Below are positions 10,341-18,540 of a stretch of DNA of 51,118 bases, piece by piece. A model generated the notes under the pieces. It saw only the letters and a program-made list of their open reading frames with translations. It did not search any database and had not been told where the DNA came from. This DNA is from Deltaproteobacteria bacterium (lineage in GTDB: Bacteria; JADJOY01). Both the position numbers and the translations under genes were made by a program. The stretch is taken from assembly GCA_016713535.1 (NCBI GenBank), contig JADJOY010000044.1, positions 1 to 51,118 on the forward strand. Direction: 5' to 3'. Positions within the stretch are counted from its first letter, which is position 1, and each line of letters opens with the position of its first letter.

Positions 10341-11546
10341 ATGCCCGCCCGCACCCCCTCGATCGCCCTGCTCGCCTGCTTGCTGCTCTCGGCCGCCTCC
10401 CCGGCCGCCCTCGCCGCCTGCTCGATGCGGATCGAGGGCGACGACCTCTTCATCGAGGGCTGCAACGTCCACATCGTGAACGGCACCGGGAAGACCGAGA
10501 CCGCGAACGGTCTCGGCAACCTGATCGTCGGCTACAACGAGAAGCGCGGCGGCGGCGCCGACGCCCGGGGCGGCTCGCACAACGTGGTGGTCGGCTCGCG
10601 CAACAACTTCGCGCGCTACGGCGGCGTGGTCGCGGGTCGCGGCAACGAGATCGGCGGCGCCTACGCCTCCGTCACCGCCGGCACCGAGAACGTCGCGAGC
10701 GCCTCCTTCGCAGCCGTTTCGGGCGGGCGCCACAACGTTGCCGCCGGTGAGTCGTCGGCGGTGTCGGGTGGCCAGTACGGAGTCGCAAGCGGCGGTGCTT
10801 CATCCATCGGCGGCGGCTGGGACAACCAGACCGTCGGCTCGTTCTCGACCGCCTCGGGCGGCTCCACCAACTTCGTCGCAGGCGACTACGCCGCGTCGAG
10901 CGGCGGGCGCGAGAACGGCGTCGGCGGCCGCTACGCGTGGGTGGGCGGCGGGCAGACCAGCTCGGCCAACGGCGAGCGCGCGGCGATCCTCGGCTCCGAG
11001 CGGGCTCTCGCGAGCGGCAGGGCCTCGACGATCGTCGGCAGCAACGCCGCGCTCGCAAGCGGCGACGGTGCGTTCATCGGAAGCGGGCTCGAGACCACCG
11101 CGAGCGGCGCTGGCGCGACCGTGCTGGGCGGCGCCTTCCTGAAGGCCACGGGCCTCCAGTCCACAGCGGTCGGCGGCACCAACAACGAAACGTCTGGCGA
11201 TCGAAGCCTGGTGGCCGGCGGCGATCACAACCTGGCCGAAGGCGCCGACGGCGTCGTGGCTGGCGGCTACCTCAACGAAGCGCACTACGGCGGCAGCGTC
11301 TTCGGGGGCGGACGAAACGCGGCCGAGAACGGCACCGTGCTCGGCGGAGACCGCAACGTCGCCACCGGCAACCTCGCGGTCGTCGCCGGGGGCCGGTTCA
11401 ACCACGCCGAGGGAGTTGCGTCGTCGGTGACGGGCGGAGCCGAAAACCTCGCCTCCGGCGATGCATCCTCGGTGAGCGGCGGCCAATCGCGCTCCGCCAT
11501 CGGCCCCTCCGACTGGGCCGCCGGCGCCCCCTTCCAGGACGACTAG
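10341..11546 (+). CDS. Secreted repeat protein resembling YadA/Hia head domains, no anchor
   Basis: The 401-residue product has a signal peptide (MPARTPSIALLACLLLSAASPAALA) and then, from about residue 55, some 20 imperfect repeats of 14-15 residues with the pattern A-S-V-S-G-G-x-x-N-x-A-S-G-x-x. This pattern forms the left-handed beta-roll head of trimeric autotransporter adhesins. The coiled-coil stalk and the membrane-anchor barrel that end true YadA proteins are absent; it finishes GPSDWAAGAPFQDD. It is therefore probably a secreted or surface-attached beta-roll. GGAGG lies 5 bases before the ATG. The name describes resemblance, not proven adhesion. Confidence 0.75.
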   Translation: MPARTPSIALLACLLLSAASPAALAACSMRIEGDDLFIEGCNVHIVNGTGKTETANGLGNLIVGYNEKRGGGADARGGSHNVVVGSRNNFARYGGVVAGRGNEIGGAYASVTAGTENVASASFAAVSGGRHNVAAGESSAVSGGQYGVASGGASSIGGGWDNQTVGSFSTASGGSTNFVAGDYAASSGGRENGVGGRYAWVGGGQTSSANGERAAILGSERALASGRASTIVGSNAALASGDGAFIGSGLETTASGAGATVLGGAFLKATGLQSTAVGGTNNETSGDRSLVAGGDHNLAEGADGVVAGGYLNEAHYGGSVFGGGRNAAENGTVLGGDRNVATGNLAVVAGGRFNHAEGVASSVTGGAENLASGDASSVSGGQSRSAIGPSDWAAGAPFQDD

Positions 11547-11603
11547 CCGCGGCTGGACCGCCGCCGCTCCGTCAGCGACGGCCAGACTTCGATCCCCGGA
11601 CGC

Positions 11604-12197
11604 CTACGCGGATGCATCGCCCGTCGAATCCAGATCCTTGCGATAGATCTCATCCACCGAGATCGAAACGCCGATCGATTCGACGACCAGGCTCCGACCA
11701 GCTCGGTAGTCGGTCAGGAGCCACGAGCCCGACGGCTGGCGCACGAAGTGCTCGACGAGCGGCGCGTCCTGCGAGACCAGGATGTAGTCCACGAGCGACG
11801 CGATCGTCCGGTAGTGCTCGAACTTCCGGCCGCGGTCGTAGCTCTCGGTGCTCGGCGACAGCACTTCGACGACGAGGCTCGGGTTGAGCAGCGTCTCTTC
11901 GCGCTCGTCGGTGAACGTCGCCGGTCCGCACACCACGACGGCATCGGGGTACGTGTAGAGCGACGAGCTCGCCACGGCGATCCGCATGTCGCTTCCGAGC
12001 ACCATGGACGGGCGGTCGTGAAGCGCTGCATCCAGGAGCCCCGCGATCCGCACGGCCAACTGCGTGTGACGCCGGCTCCCGCCGGTCATCGCGAAGATCT
12101 CGCCCTCGAAATACTCGTGGCGCTCGGGCGAGCGACGCTCGAGCTCGAGATACTCGGCGACCGTGAACCGCTTGGTCGATTCGAGGCGCGAGGTCAT
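11604..12197 (-). CDS. Uma2-family (DUF820) putative restriction-like endonuclease
   Basis: The 197-residue product matches the Uma2 family, a PD-(D/E)XK nuclease-like group. Visible elements are RFTVAEYLELERRSPERHEYFEGEIFAMTGGS, the YPDAVVVC strand carrying the core aspartate, LVVEVLSPSTESYDRGRKFEHYRTI with the E-x-L and basic residues of the active site, and a VDYILVSQ strand. The biological role of these proteins is unknown; they often occur as lone genes in large genomes. It ends 57 bases from the YadA-like gene, convergently. Confidence 0.9.
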   Translation of the reverse strand: MTSRLESTKRFTVAEYLELERRSPERHEYFEGEIFAMTGGSRRHTQLAVRIAGLLDAALHDRPSMVLGSDMRIAVASSSLYTYPDAVVVCGPATFTDEREETLLNPSLVVEVLSPSTESYDRGRKFEHYRTIASLVDYILVSQDAPLVEHFVRQPSGSWLLTDYRAGRSLVVESIGVSISVDEIYRKDLDSTGDASA

Positions 12198-12354
12198 GGT
12201 CTTCGAAGGCTACTCGTTCACTCGAGCCTGCCGCAACGACAACCCGCCCACGTGCATCGCTGCGCATCCCCGCCCTATCGCGACATCCGATCGGAATCGC
12301 ATGGGTGCGCACGAGCGGACGCGAGCCCTCCCGCAGCTCGACTCGTATCGGGCC

Positions 12355-12430
12355 CCCTGGAGCGTCGCCGCTCCGTCGGCGACCCACCCGAACTCGTAGC
12401 GGCGGGCGCCAGCCCGCCGAGCCTCTCGCG
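12355..12430. repeat. Dispersed palindromic repeats in the Uma2-SRPBCC gap
   Basis: The 411-base gap 12198-12608 holds no gene. It contains CTGGAGCGTCGCCGCTCCGTCGGCGACCC (a hairpin whose reverse complement occurs in the tandem repeats at 22.8 and 23.0 kb), followed by CTCGTAGCGGCGGGCGCC AGCCCGCCGAG, related to units near 2.4 and 22.0 kb. Confidence 0.6.
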
Positions 12431-12608
12431 TCCGGGCCGCCCGCAGGCGCATGATCCCTCGCGCGATTTTCCACGCCTATCTCCCACTCGGCCCACGAAT
12501 GAGCCAGCCCCTCGGCACGAGCACGAAAGCAACGCTCGGGCGGCTGTCCCTGTTTGGCGGCGTGCGGCCGATGGAGCTTCGATGGGCCGAAACCGAAGGA
12601 GCAGGTCG

Positions 12609-13121
12609 ATGAACGCAGCAAGAGAGGGTGAGCTCGATTCCATGAAGAATACGACGGTGGAACGGAAGTCGGAGCGGGAGCGGGTCGTCACGCGAACGGT
12701 CCACGGCCCGGCACGGCTCGTGTTCGAGGCGTGGACCCAGGCCGAGCTGTTCCGGCAATGGTGGGTACCGAGGTCGATGGGCCTGTCGCTGCTGGCCTGC
12801 GAGATGGACGCTCGCGTCGGAGGCACGTACCGCTTGGTCTTCTGTCACGGCGAGGACGGACAGATGGAGTTCCACGGCCGGTACCTCGAAGCGGCGCCGT
12901 ACTCGCGCCTCGTCTGGACCAACGAGGAAGGCGAGAGTGGCGCCATCACCACGGTGACGTTCGAGGAGAAGGATGGAAACACGGTGGTGGTCATGCACGA
13001 CCTCCATCCCTCGAAGGAAGCCCTCGACGCCGAGAGTGGCATGGAGGCGGCGATCACCGAGACCTTCGATCAGCTCGACGAGCTCCTCGTCACGCTGGGC
13101 GCGAGCGCGGCGCCGTCTTGA
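12609..13121 (+). CDS. SRPBCC / AHSA1-type (START-like) protein
   Basis: The 170-residue product matches the AHSA1-like branch of the SRPBCC superfamily, small helix-grip proteins with a hydrophobic pocket. Diagnostic parts are ARLVFEAWTQAELFRQWWVP, the GTYRLVF strand, MEFHGRYLEAAPYSRLVWT, TTVTFEEKDGNTVVVM and the C-terminal helix MEAAITETFDQLDELL. Ligand and role are unknown. AAGGAG lies 5 bases before ATG 12609, so this start is chosen over the ATG at 12642. No ArsR-type regulator, often found beside such genes, is present. Confidence 0.9.
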   Translation: MNAAREGELDSMKNTTVERKSERERVVTRTVHGPARLVFEAWTQAELFRQWWVPRSMGLSLLACEMDARVGGTYRLVFCHGEDGQMEFHGRYLEAAPYSRLVWTNEEGESGAITTVTFEEKDGNTVVVMHDLHPSKEALDAESGMEAAITETFDQLDELLVTLGASAAPS

Positions 13122-13203
13122 ATCCTGCGATGCACTTGGGCTCGCGAGTCGGTCGGCGCAATGGATGGTGGCGGCCGAGTCGTCCGGCGGGCACGCTTCG
13201 CGG

Positions 13204-13250
13204 CGAGCGTGAAGTTGGGCGGGGGACGAGCCCGCGCCCTACGCACTTCA
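13204..13250. repeat. Palindromic intergenic repeat
   Basis: GTGAAGT...GGCGGGGGACGAGCCCGCGCCCTACGC...ACTTCAC forms a hairpin-like unit of the same general type as those near 20.45 and 43.4 kb (GGGGGACGAGCCC). It occupies the gap before the small cysteine-rich gene. Confidence 0.4.
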
Positions 13251-13335
13251 CCTCTTCCGCAGAACGGGGGGCCCTCGCGAGCCATGGTGACGAGCCATCC
13301 GCTCGACCCTGCCCCGGATCGAGTTGAAATCGCCG

Positions 13336-13689
13336 ATGGGTTGGATCGAGCGATCGTGTCTCGCGCTCTCGCTCGTGGCCGCGGGCTCGTGCTGTCGCCC
13401 GGCCGAATGTGAGCAAGCACGAGAAGGGTTCGAAGCCTGCAAACCGGTCCTCGTCGGCTTGAAGGAGTATCGCGGGGCCGAGGGGGCACCTCCCGTCCTG
13501 TTGAAGGAGCTCGTCCCCGATCACCTCACGAGCTCCGAGCGAGCGGCATGCGAGGACGCACTCATGGATACCACCTATCGCCGCACCGCCGACGGGTACA
13601 CGCTCTGCTTCCGCTATTACGGGCCGGGGGTCAACGACTGCTGCTTCGAGTCGGGTTCGGGCGTCTGGACGTGCAACGGCTACTTTTGA
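13336..13689 (+). CDS. Small cysteine-rich putative lipoprotein
   Basis: The 117-residue product starts MGWIERSCLALSLVAAGSCC, a short signal with a lipobox-like AAGSC. The mature part holds about eight cysteines, including FEACKPV, AACEDAL, YTLCFRYYGPG, NDCCFES and WTCNGYF, so several disulphides are likely in the periplasm. I do not recognise the family. The frame extends 12 bases upstream to a TTG, but the ATG at 13336 puts the charged residues right before the hydrophobic core. The antisense frame is also open here because the MopE protein frame lacks its stop. Confidence 0.55.
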   Translation: MGWIERSCLALSLVAAGSCCRPAECEQAREGFEACKPVLVGLKEYRGAEGAPPVLLKELVPDHLTSSERAACEDALMDTTYRRTADGYTLCFRYYGPGVNDCCFESGSGVWTCNGYF

Positions 13690-13850
13690 ACGGACGATCG
13701 TCCGGGGCCTGAAGAAGAGCGCCGTGACGAGCGGGGCGTCGAGATCGACCGGGACGAGGTGGGCGCCGGCGAGTTCCCGGCGGGGGGGGGGCGAGCGCCA
13801 TCGCCACCCGACCCGCAACCGAGTCGGGGTTTGAACCCGACCGTGCGGCG

Positions 13851-14778
13851 TCAGGCGACGGCGGGCGCCGCGCCGGGACCACCGCACCAGGACCAAGGTG
13901 GGCACCAGGTAGAGCGCGAAATCGAGGCCACCACCCGCGCCGCGCTGCGCCGTGGCGGCCCCCGCGAGCTGGGGGCTGCACCCGCCGGGGGTGGCGAGGT
14001 TGCAGTCGTCGTCGAGACCGTTGCCGGGGATCTCGGTGGCGCCAGGGTTCACCGCGGAGTCGGCGTCGTCGCAGTCGCTCTCGGGGAACGCGCACGCGGC
14101 CGAGCCGGGGTCGCCGTAGCCGTCGCCATCGCCGTCGTTGCACACGGCGCTACCCGCCACGCCGATCCAGAAGTCGTCGGCGAAGAGGTACTTGAGCTCG
14201 TCCGGGAAGCCGGCCTCGGTCTCGCGAACCTCGACACGGGTGAAGCCGTCGGTGTCGATCACCCCGTAGAAGAGGTGCTGTGTGCCGAGGATCGGGTCGC
14301 CGAAATCCACGGGGTGTAGGAGGTCGTCGTCGATGACGAAGTCGACCCCGGCGTAGGGCGTGTTGGTCTCGATCCACGCTCCCACTCCGAAGAAGCCCTC
14401 GGTGCGCTCGATCACCCAGCCGTCGCGGACGGCATGCGCGGGATCGCCGTGCGGCAGCTCGAGGAAACCCCAGGTGCCCGAGTGAGGCGGACCGTCGCTG
14501 GTCGTTACGCGCGCGGTGGCGACGTTCGGCAGGTACGTGACGCCCTGACTGGTGACGCTCGGCGCGGTGTGAGTGCCGCCGACGACGGTGGTACGGACCG
14601 CGCCCCACACCGCGTCGTCCTCGAAGCCCTCGTGGATCGCCGCGAGGCCGAGGCTCGCGAGCGACGCCCGATACGTGGCCTCGCTGGTGTACGCGGTGCG
14701 TGCCGCGCGGGCGGGACCGGATGTCGCGACGACGAGCGCGAGCGCCGCGAGGCCAGAGCACACACTGCGTCGAACCAT
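13851..14778 (-). CDS. Exported protein with MopE-type metal-binding motif and C-terminal anchor
   Basis: ATG 14778 (GGAG upstream) begins a signal peptide (MVRRSVCSGLAALALVVATSG). A beta-rich domain of about 220 residues follows, then a MopE-type segment: DGDGDGYGDPGSA...ESDCDDADSAVNPG...NGLDDDCN, whose repeated Asp and paired Cys suggest calcium or copper binding. The tail (GGLDFALYLVPTLVLV then RWSRRGARRR) is a membrane segment plus arginines, like surface-sorting tails of Deltaproteobacteria. The frame then runs on antisense through the next gene to 13090, which is not credible. A TGA at 13851-13853 sits one base out of frame directly after the Arg cluster, so I place the natural end there and infer a one-base error in the CCC/GGG runs nearby. 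Confidence 0.65.
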
Positions 14779-14970
14779 GGGTCTCTCCGTTTGGATCGTC
14801 GGCTGCCACCAACGCGAAGTGTGATTCTGGGCGGGGGTCGCGGGCGGCGCCATCCAACATCGGTCGCACGGCGCGGCCGGCCCAGGCCGGCGTCGCGGAG
14901 AAGGCGCTCGTGTGCGATTCTGCCCAGGAAACGGCTGCCGCGGGCCGGATGCCGCACCTGGACGCGGTCG

Positions 14971-15807
14971 ATGCCAACGCCGATCCCACCTCGCCTCCAC
15001 GTTCTCCTCGCGCGCGACTCGCGCATGGCGGTGGTGATCCGGCGCGGGCCGTCGAAGGCGGTGGCGGTGATCGGCTGGGATCGGGCGACGGACCGGTTCG
15101 AGGTCGGGCAGTGGTTTCGAGGGCGGATCTACGAGCGCCGCTGCGATCTCTCGCCGGACGGCCGGCACCTCGTCTACTTCGCGATGAACGGGCAGTGGCA
15201 GTTGGAGGTGCTCGGCTCGTGGACGGCGGTGTCTCGGGCGCCGTATCTGAAGGCGCTGGGAATCTGGCCCAAGGGCGATTGCTGGAACGGCGGCGGGCTC
15301 TTCGTGAATAACCACGAGTTCTGGCTCAATGATGGGCCGCTGCGCCACCAGACGATGCACGAGGCCCCCGGGATCACGCGTCGGCGTGAGTGCCCGGTGC
15401 CGGGCGGCGCGTATGGCGGGGAGTGCCCGGGCGTTTACTACCCGCGGCTACAGCGCGACGGTTGGATGCTGATCGATCACGCGCCCGACGGCGCCGGCGG
15501 GGACGTGGCGCACTTCACGAAGCGCGTGGACGACGACTGGTCGCTCCACAAGTTCGCGCACGAGACGCTGGCCCGGCGGGCGGGGCGCGGGTGCTACTTC
15601 GATGAGCACTCGCTCGTGAACGAGGCCACGAACGTGGTCGCGGCGCATCCCGAGTGGGAGTGGGCCGAGGTCGATGGAGCACGCCTGGTGTGGGCCGCGG
15701 ACGGGAAGATCTTCGGCGGGGTGATCGGGCGCGACGACGTGACGAGCGTGACCGAGCTCTTCGACGGCGGGAGCGTGAGCCATGAGCGGATTCGAGCACC
15801 CTACTGA
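14971..15807 (+). CDS. Conserved-looking cytoplasmic protein, function unknown
   Basis: The 278-residue product has no signal peptide or membrane segment. It reads as a well-formed protein (VEVGQWFRGRIYERRCDLSPDGRHLVYFAMNGQW, CWNGGGLFVNNHEFWLNDG, HKFAHETLARRAGRG) with many Trp and Gly-rich strands, suggestive of a partial beta-propeller or other all-beta fold. I cannot name a family. The ATG at 14971 is the first after the divergent MopE gene and has only a weak ribosome site. Its end overlaps the next gene by 26 bases, so the two are probably co-transcribed. Confidence 0.7.
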   Translation: MPTPIPPRLHVLLARDSRMAVVIRRGPSKAVAVIGWDRATDRFEVGQWFRGRIYERRCDLSPDGRHLVYFAMNGQWQLEVLGSWTAVSRAPYLKALGIWPKGDCWNGGGLFVNNHEFWLNDGPLRHQTMHEAPGITRRRECPVPGGAYGGECPGVYYPRLQRDGWMLIDHAPDGAGGDVAHFTKRVDDDWSLHKFAHETLARRAGRGCYFDEHSLVNEATNVVAAHPEWEWAEVDGARLVWAADGKIFGGVIGRDDVTSVTELFDGGSVSHERIRAPY

Positions 15808-16288
15808 TCGCCCGGTTTCCGCCGTTGCGCCTCGGGCGATCGTGGCGGCGAGCCTCATCGCGGTGCTGCTCGCGGGCGGCGCGGCGCGAGCGCAGGCGCC
15901 GGAGTCTGGGGTCGAGAATGCAGGTCCGGAGGCGACGGTGCAGGCCTTCCACACGGCGCTCGCGAACGGTAACGGCGCCTCCGTGATGCGGCTGCTCGCG
16001 CCGGACGCGGTGATCCTCGAGGAGGGCGACCGCGAGTCGCGTGCGCACTACGAGGAGCATCACTTGCCCGCCGACGTCGCGTTCGCGAAGGCGGTGCCTT
16101 CGGTGCGGCGCGACGAGCAGGTCACGGTGAGCGGCGACGTCGCGTGGGTGAGCGCCAACAGCGAGTCGCGGGGGCGTCTCCGCGATCGCCCTGTTCACCT
16201 CGTGGGCGCCGAGCTGATCGTGCTCACGAAGAGCAGCGGCGCGTGGACGATCCGCGCGATCCACTGGTCGTCGCACGAGGCGAAGTGA
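15782..16288 (+). CDS. Exported SnoaL/DUF4440-like (NTF2-fold) protein
   Basis: The 168-residue product has a long N-terminus with a hydrophobic signal (VAASLIAVLLAGGAARAQA, about residues 21-39) and then an NTF2-like domain. It shows the opening helix ATVQAFHTALANGNGASVMRLLAPDAVILEEG, the HYEEHHLPADVAFAKAV segment and the strands VTVSGDVAWVSANS and GAWTIRAIHWSSH. Such domains bind small ligands or act as isomerase-like enzymes; the role here is unknown. GGGAG lies upstream of the ATG inside the preceding gene. Confidence 0.82.
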   Translation: MSGFEHPTDRPVSAVAPRAIVAASLIAVLLAGGAARAQAPESGVENAGPEATVQAFHTALANGNGASVMRLLAPDAVILEEGDRESRAHYEEHHLPADVAFAKAVPSVRRDEQVTVSGDVAWVSANSESRGRLRDRPVHLVGAELIVLTKSSGAWTIRAIHWSSHEAK

Positions 16289-16360
16289 CTGGCGTAGTGT
16301 CGAGTGAATGGGCACGCTCGCTCCCTGCGGCCGAGCCTGGGCAGTCGAGGGTCTGACGCG

Positions 16361-17200
16361 ATGAACCGTGGCATTCGTGGATTTGAGGCTCGCTTCTTCT
16401 GGGTGGTGATCGTGCTGTCCGTGGGATCGGGCTGCGGCTCGGGCGGCGGCGGAATGCCGGCGGTCGGATCGTGGTCGTTCGGCGAGGTCCGGCTCGCGAG
16501 CGAGTCGGACGACACCGGCCTCACGATGAACGGGGGCACGCTCACGTTGACCGAGGTGGCCGGCGCTCGTTCACCCGAGGTGAGTGGCGTGGCCCATCTG
16601 CAGGGGTGGTTTGCGGGCTCGCACGTTCCCGACGACTGGTTCGGGACCTACTTCGCATCCGGGCGAGAGATCACCGCGGATGCCCTGATCGAGCTGGCCC
16701 AGCCGTCCTCGGTCGACCTGAGACTCGAGGGCCGGGGCGACTCGACGCTCGGCGGCACCCTGACCGCAACCTTCGGGATCGCCGGGACGGCGCACTACTC
16801 GAACGAGCTCGTGTTCGAGGACAGGCAGAGCACGATGGCGCCGGGTGCGGTGAGCGAGAGCGGCACCTGGACGGCGTCGCTGGTGCCGAGCGCCGCGAGC
16901 CGGAACCTCTACTTCAACGTGGCTCTGTCGTTCGACGGCGGCGCATCCACCGTCGAGGTGCGCGCGGAGGGGCTTTCGACGCAGCGCCTCGTGTGGTCGG
17001 GGCGCTACGAGCGGGCCGGTCGGTCGATCCGCGCGGGCGATCTCGCCGAGCGCTCCGGCGCAGCGGGCGCCGTGACGCTCGCGATGACGATGCTCTCGAA
17101 CGACTCTCTCGTCGGCACGTTCGAGGAGGCGCCGCGTGCGCCAGCCGATGGCGCGATCGACCTCCAGGTTCTCGAAGCCACGCGCTCCGCGGGGACGTGA
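16361..17200 (+). CDS. Beta-rich lipoprotein, function unknown
   Basis: The 279-residue product has a lipoprotein signal (MNRGIRGFEARFFWVVIVLSVGSGC) with the lipid cysteine in VGSGC followed by a Gly-rich spacer. The mature part is a series of beta strands (GGTLTLTEVAGARSPEVSG, TLGGTLTATFGIAGTAHYS, SESGTWTASLVPS), probably two similar beta-sandwich or barrel halves. No known family is recognised. It follows the NTF2-like gene by 72 bases on the same strand. Confidence 0.68.
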   Translation: MNRGIRGFEARFFWVVIVLSVGSGCGSGGGGMPAVGSWSFGEVRLASESDDTGLTMNGGTLTLTEVAGARSPEVSGVAHLQGWFAGSHVPDDWFGTYFASGREITADALIELAQPSSVDLRLEGRGDSTLGGTLTATFGIAGTAHYSNELVFEDRQSTMAPGAVSESGTWTASLVPSAASRNLYFNVALSFDGGASTVEVRAEGLSTQRLVWSGRYERAGRSIRAGDLAERSGAAGAVTLAMTMLSNDSLVGTFEEAPRAPADGAIDLQVLEATRSAGT

Positions 17201-17205
17201 GCGCG

Positions 17206-17400
17206 GCCGGAGACGGCGGATGGAACCGCCGTCGCTACGACGGCACCTCCGTAGCGTGGGGGCCTCCGCGCCCCCGCGGGCGCCGATCGGACCGGAAACA
17301 GCCCGATCGGAGACGCGGAGACGAGGCGTATCGCCGGGCGCGCGGCGCGCGCCCCTCCGGGATCGAGGCCTGGAGCGGGTGCGCTCCGTCGCGCGCAGCG
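17206..17400. repeat. Array of palindromic repeat units
   Basis: The gap between convergent genes (17201-17402) is filled by hairpin units: GACGGCGGATGGAACCGCCG TCGCTACG (like the units at 2.5 kb), CGTAGCGTGGGGGCCTCCGC GCCCCCGCG, and TATCGCCGGGCGCGCGGCGC GCGCCCCTCC at about 17331. The first differs from the 2.5-kb version by paired changes that keep the stem (CCCC/GGGG to CCGCC/GGCGG), which argues that the structure is maintained. Confidence 0.7.
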
Positions 17401-17402
17401 CG

Positions 17403-17981
17403 TCACCGCGTCGCCTGGGCGGCGAGCTCGGTGGCGAAGGTCTCGAAGGCGGCGAGGGTGAGGTCGCCGATGCCGGTGAAGTCCATGAGGCTGCCGAGGC
17501 CATCCGTGAAGACGAGCGCGGTGTAGTAGCGGCTCGCGTCGCGGCCCTCCGGCTCGACGATCTGCCAGCGCTCGCTGTGCTGGTCGAACGGGAAGTCGCG
17601 GCCCCACGACACGCCGCGGACCTCGTCGTCGATCACCTTCACGTGCTCCGACGAGTCGGTCATGGGGATCGGCGCAGGGAGGAGCTGGATCGAGAGCGCG
17701 ATCGGCGCGCCGGCGACCAGCTCGTCGACGTGAGCGGTGAGCACCGTCGACCAGTCCTGGTAGGCGTTGACGTCGCGGACCAGCGCCCACACGTCGTCGG
17801 CCGGAGCGGGGATGGCGAGGTTGGCGCGCAGCGCGTAGCGGCCGTCGTCGGCGAGCACCCAGTCGAGCCCGTAGCGCTCGAACGCCGACGGCGCCGGGCC
17901 GGACGAGCCGCCCGAGTCCCCACAGCCGATCAGCAGCGCCGCCGCCACCGCAGGCACCGATCTCCACCACGGTCCACTCAT
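17403..17981 (-). CDS. Lipoprotein with SRPBCC (polyketide-cyclase-like) domain
   Basis: The 192-residue product begins MSGPWWRSVPAVAAALLIGCGDSGG, a lipoprotein signal with the lipobox LIGC. The mature part is a helix-grip SRPBCC domain: YALRANLAIPAPADDVWALVRDVNAYQDWST is the typical first strand and loop, and the C-terminal helix is FTGIGDLTLAAFETFATEL. It would sit on a membrane facing the periplasm, perhaps carrying a lipid or other hydrophobic ligand. GGAGG lies 4 bases before the ATG. It is divergent from the membrane gene at 18050, with 68 bases between them. Confidence 0.8.
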   Translation of the reverse strand: MSGPWWRSVPAVAAALLIGCGDSGGSSGPAPSAFERYGLDWVLADDGRYALRANLAIPAPADDVWALVRDVNAYQDWSTVLTAHVDELVAGAPIALSIQLLPAPIPMTDSSEHVKVIDDEVRGVSWGRDFPFDQHSERWQIVEPEGRDASRYYTALVFTDGLGSLMDFTGIGDLTLAAFETFATELAAQATR

Positions 17982-18049
17982 GTCGCCTCCGAGTCCGAAC
18001 GCCGGATGATCGCACAGGCGCCGCGCGCTCGTGACATCCTCGCCGGGTC

Positions 18050-18472
18050 ATGAGCGGACTCGCGGCGGCGCACCTGACGGCGCTCGCGTTCTGGGCTGGT
18101 CTGGTGGCCGTCGAGCTGCTCTTCGAGATCGCCGGGCTCGCCGGACGGCTCGACGGCCGGAGCGTGGCGCTGCTCCACCGCTGGACCGACCGCTACCTCG
18201 AGCTGCCCACGCTCGGCGTGGTGGTGGGCACGGGTCTGGCGCTCTGGTCGCGCGCGGGCTGGGACGGCGCGCTGGCGTGGAAGGTGGGCGCGGGGCTCGC
18301 GGCGGTGGCGTTCAACCTCGTCTGCTACGGGCTGGTGGAGCGGCGCTGCGCGATCGAGTCGCCGGTCGAGATCGAGCGGTTCACGTGGCGCATCGTGCGG
18401 GTCGTGTCGCCCGGCTTCGTGTTCGCCGGTGTCGCGCTGGTGCTCGGAGGTACGCGCGCGGGCTGGTGGTGA
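18050..18472 (+). CDS. Small integral membrane protein (about four segments)
   Basis: The 140-residue product has hydrophobic segments at about residues 4-30, 52-68, 75-95 and 115-135, separated by charged loops (GRLDGRSVALLHRWTDRY). It is a polytopic inner-membrane protein. The layout resembles small four-helix proteins of the DUF2269/CopD type, but no motif fixes this. It ends beside a repeat block. Confidence 0.68.
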   Translation: MSGLAAAHLTALAFWAGLVAVELLFEIAGLAGRLDGRSVALLHRWTDRYLELPTLGVVVGTGLALWSRAGWDGALAWKVGAGLAAVAFNLVCYGLVERRCAIESPVEIERFTWRIVRVVSPGFVFAGVALVLGGTRAGWW

Positions 18473-18540
18473 AGCACGTGGGGCGCGCGGCGCGAGGGAC
18501 CGCCCCGCCACCACCGCCGGAGAGCCTGTGAAGAAATCGA

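Noticed and set aside
11604-12197. Uma2 gene as part of a restriction or defence system
   Set aside because: No methylase, helicase or toxin-antitoxin partner lies nearby; lone Uma2 genes are common.
13824-13840. tRNA T-arm-like sequence on the minus strand (TCGGG-TTCAAAC-CCCGA)
   Set aside because: The arm and loop match the tRNA pattern, but no matching acceptor, anticodon or D arm lies within 80 bases upstream, and it falls at the end of the MopE gene. It could be a tRNA-end remnant, but there is no integrase or duplicated copy.
13090-13850. Antisense continuation of the MopE frame through the cysteine-rich gene
   Set aside because: The composition is unlike protein, and the Arg-rich membrane tail should end the protein; explained by a lost stop.
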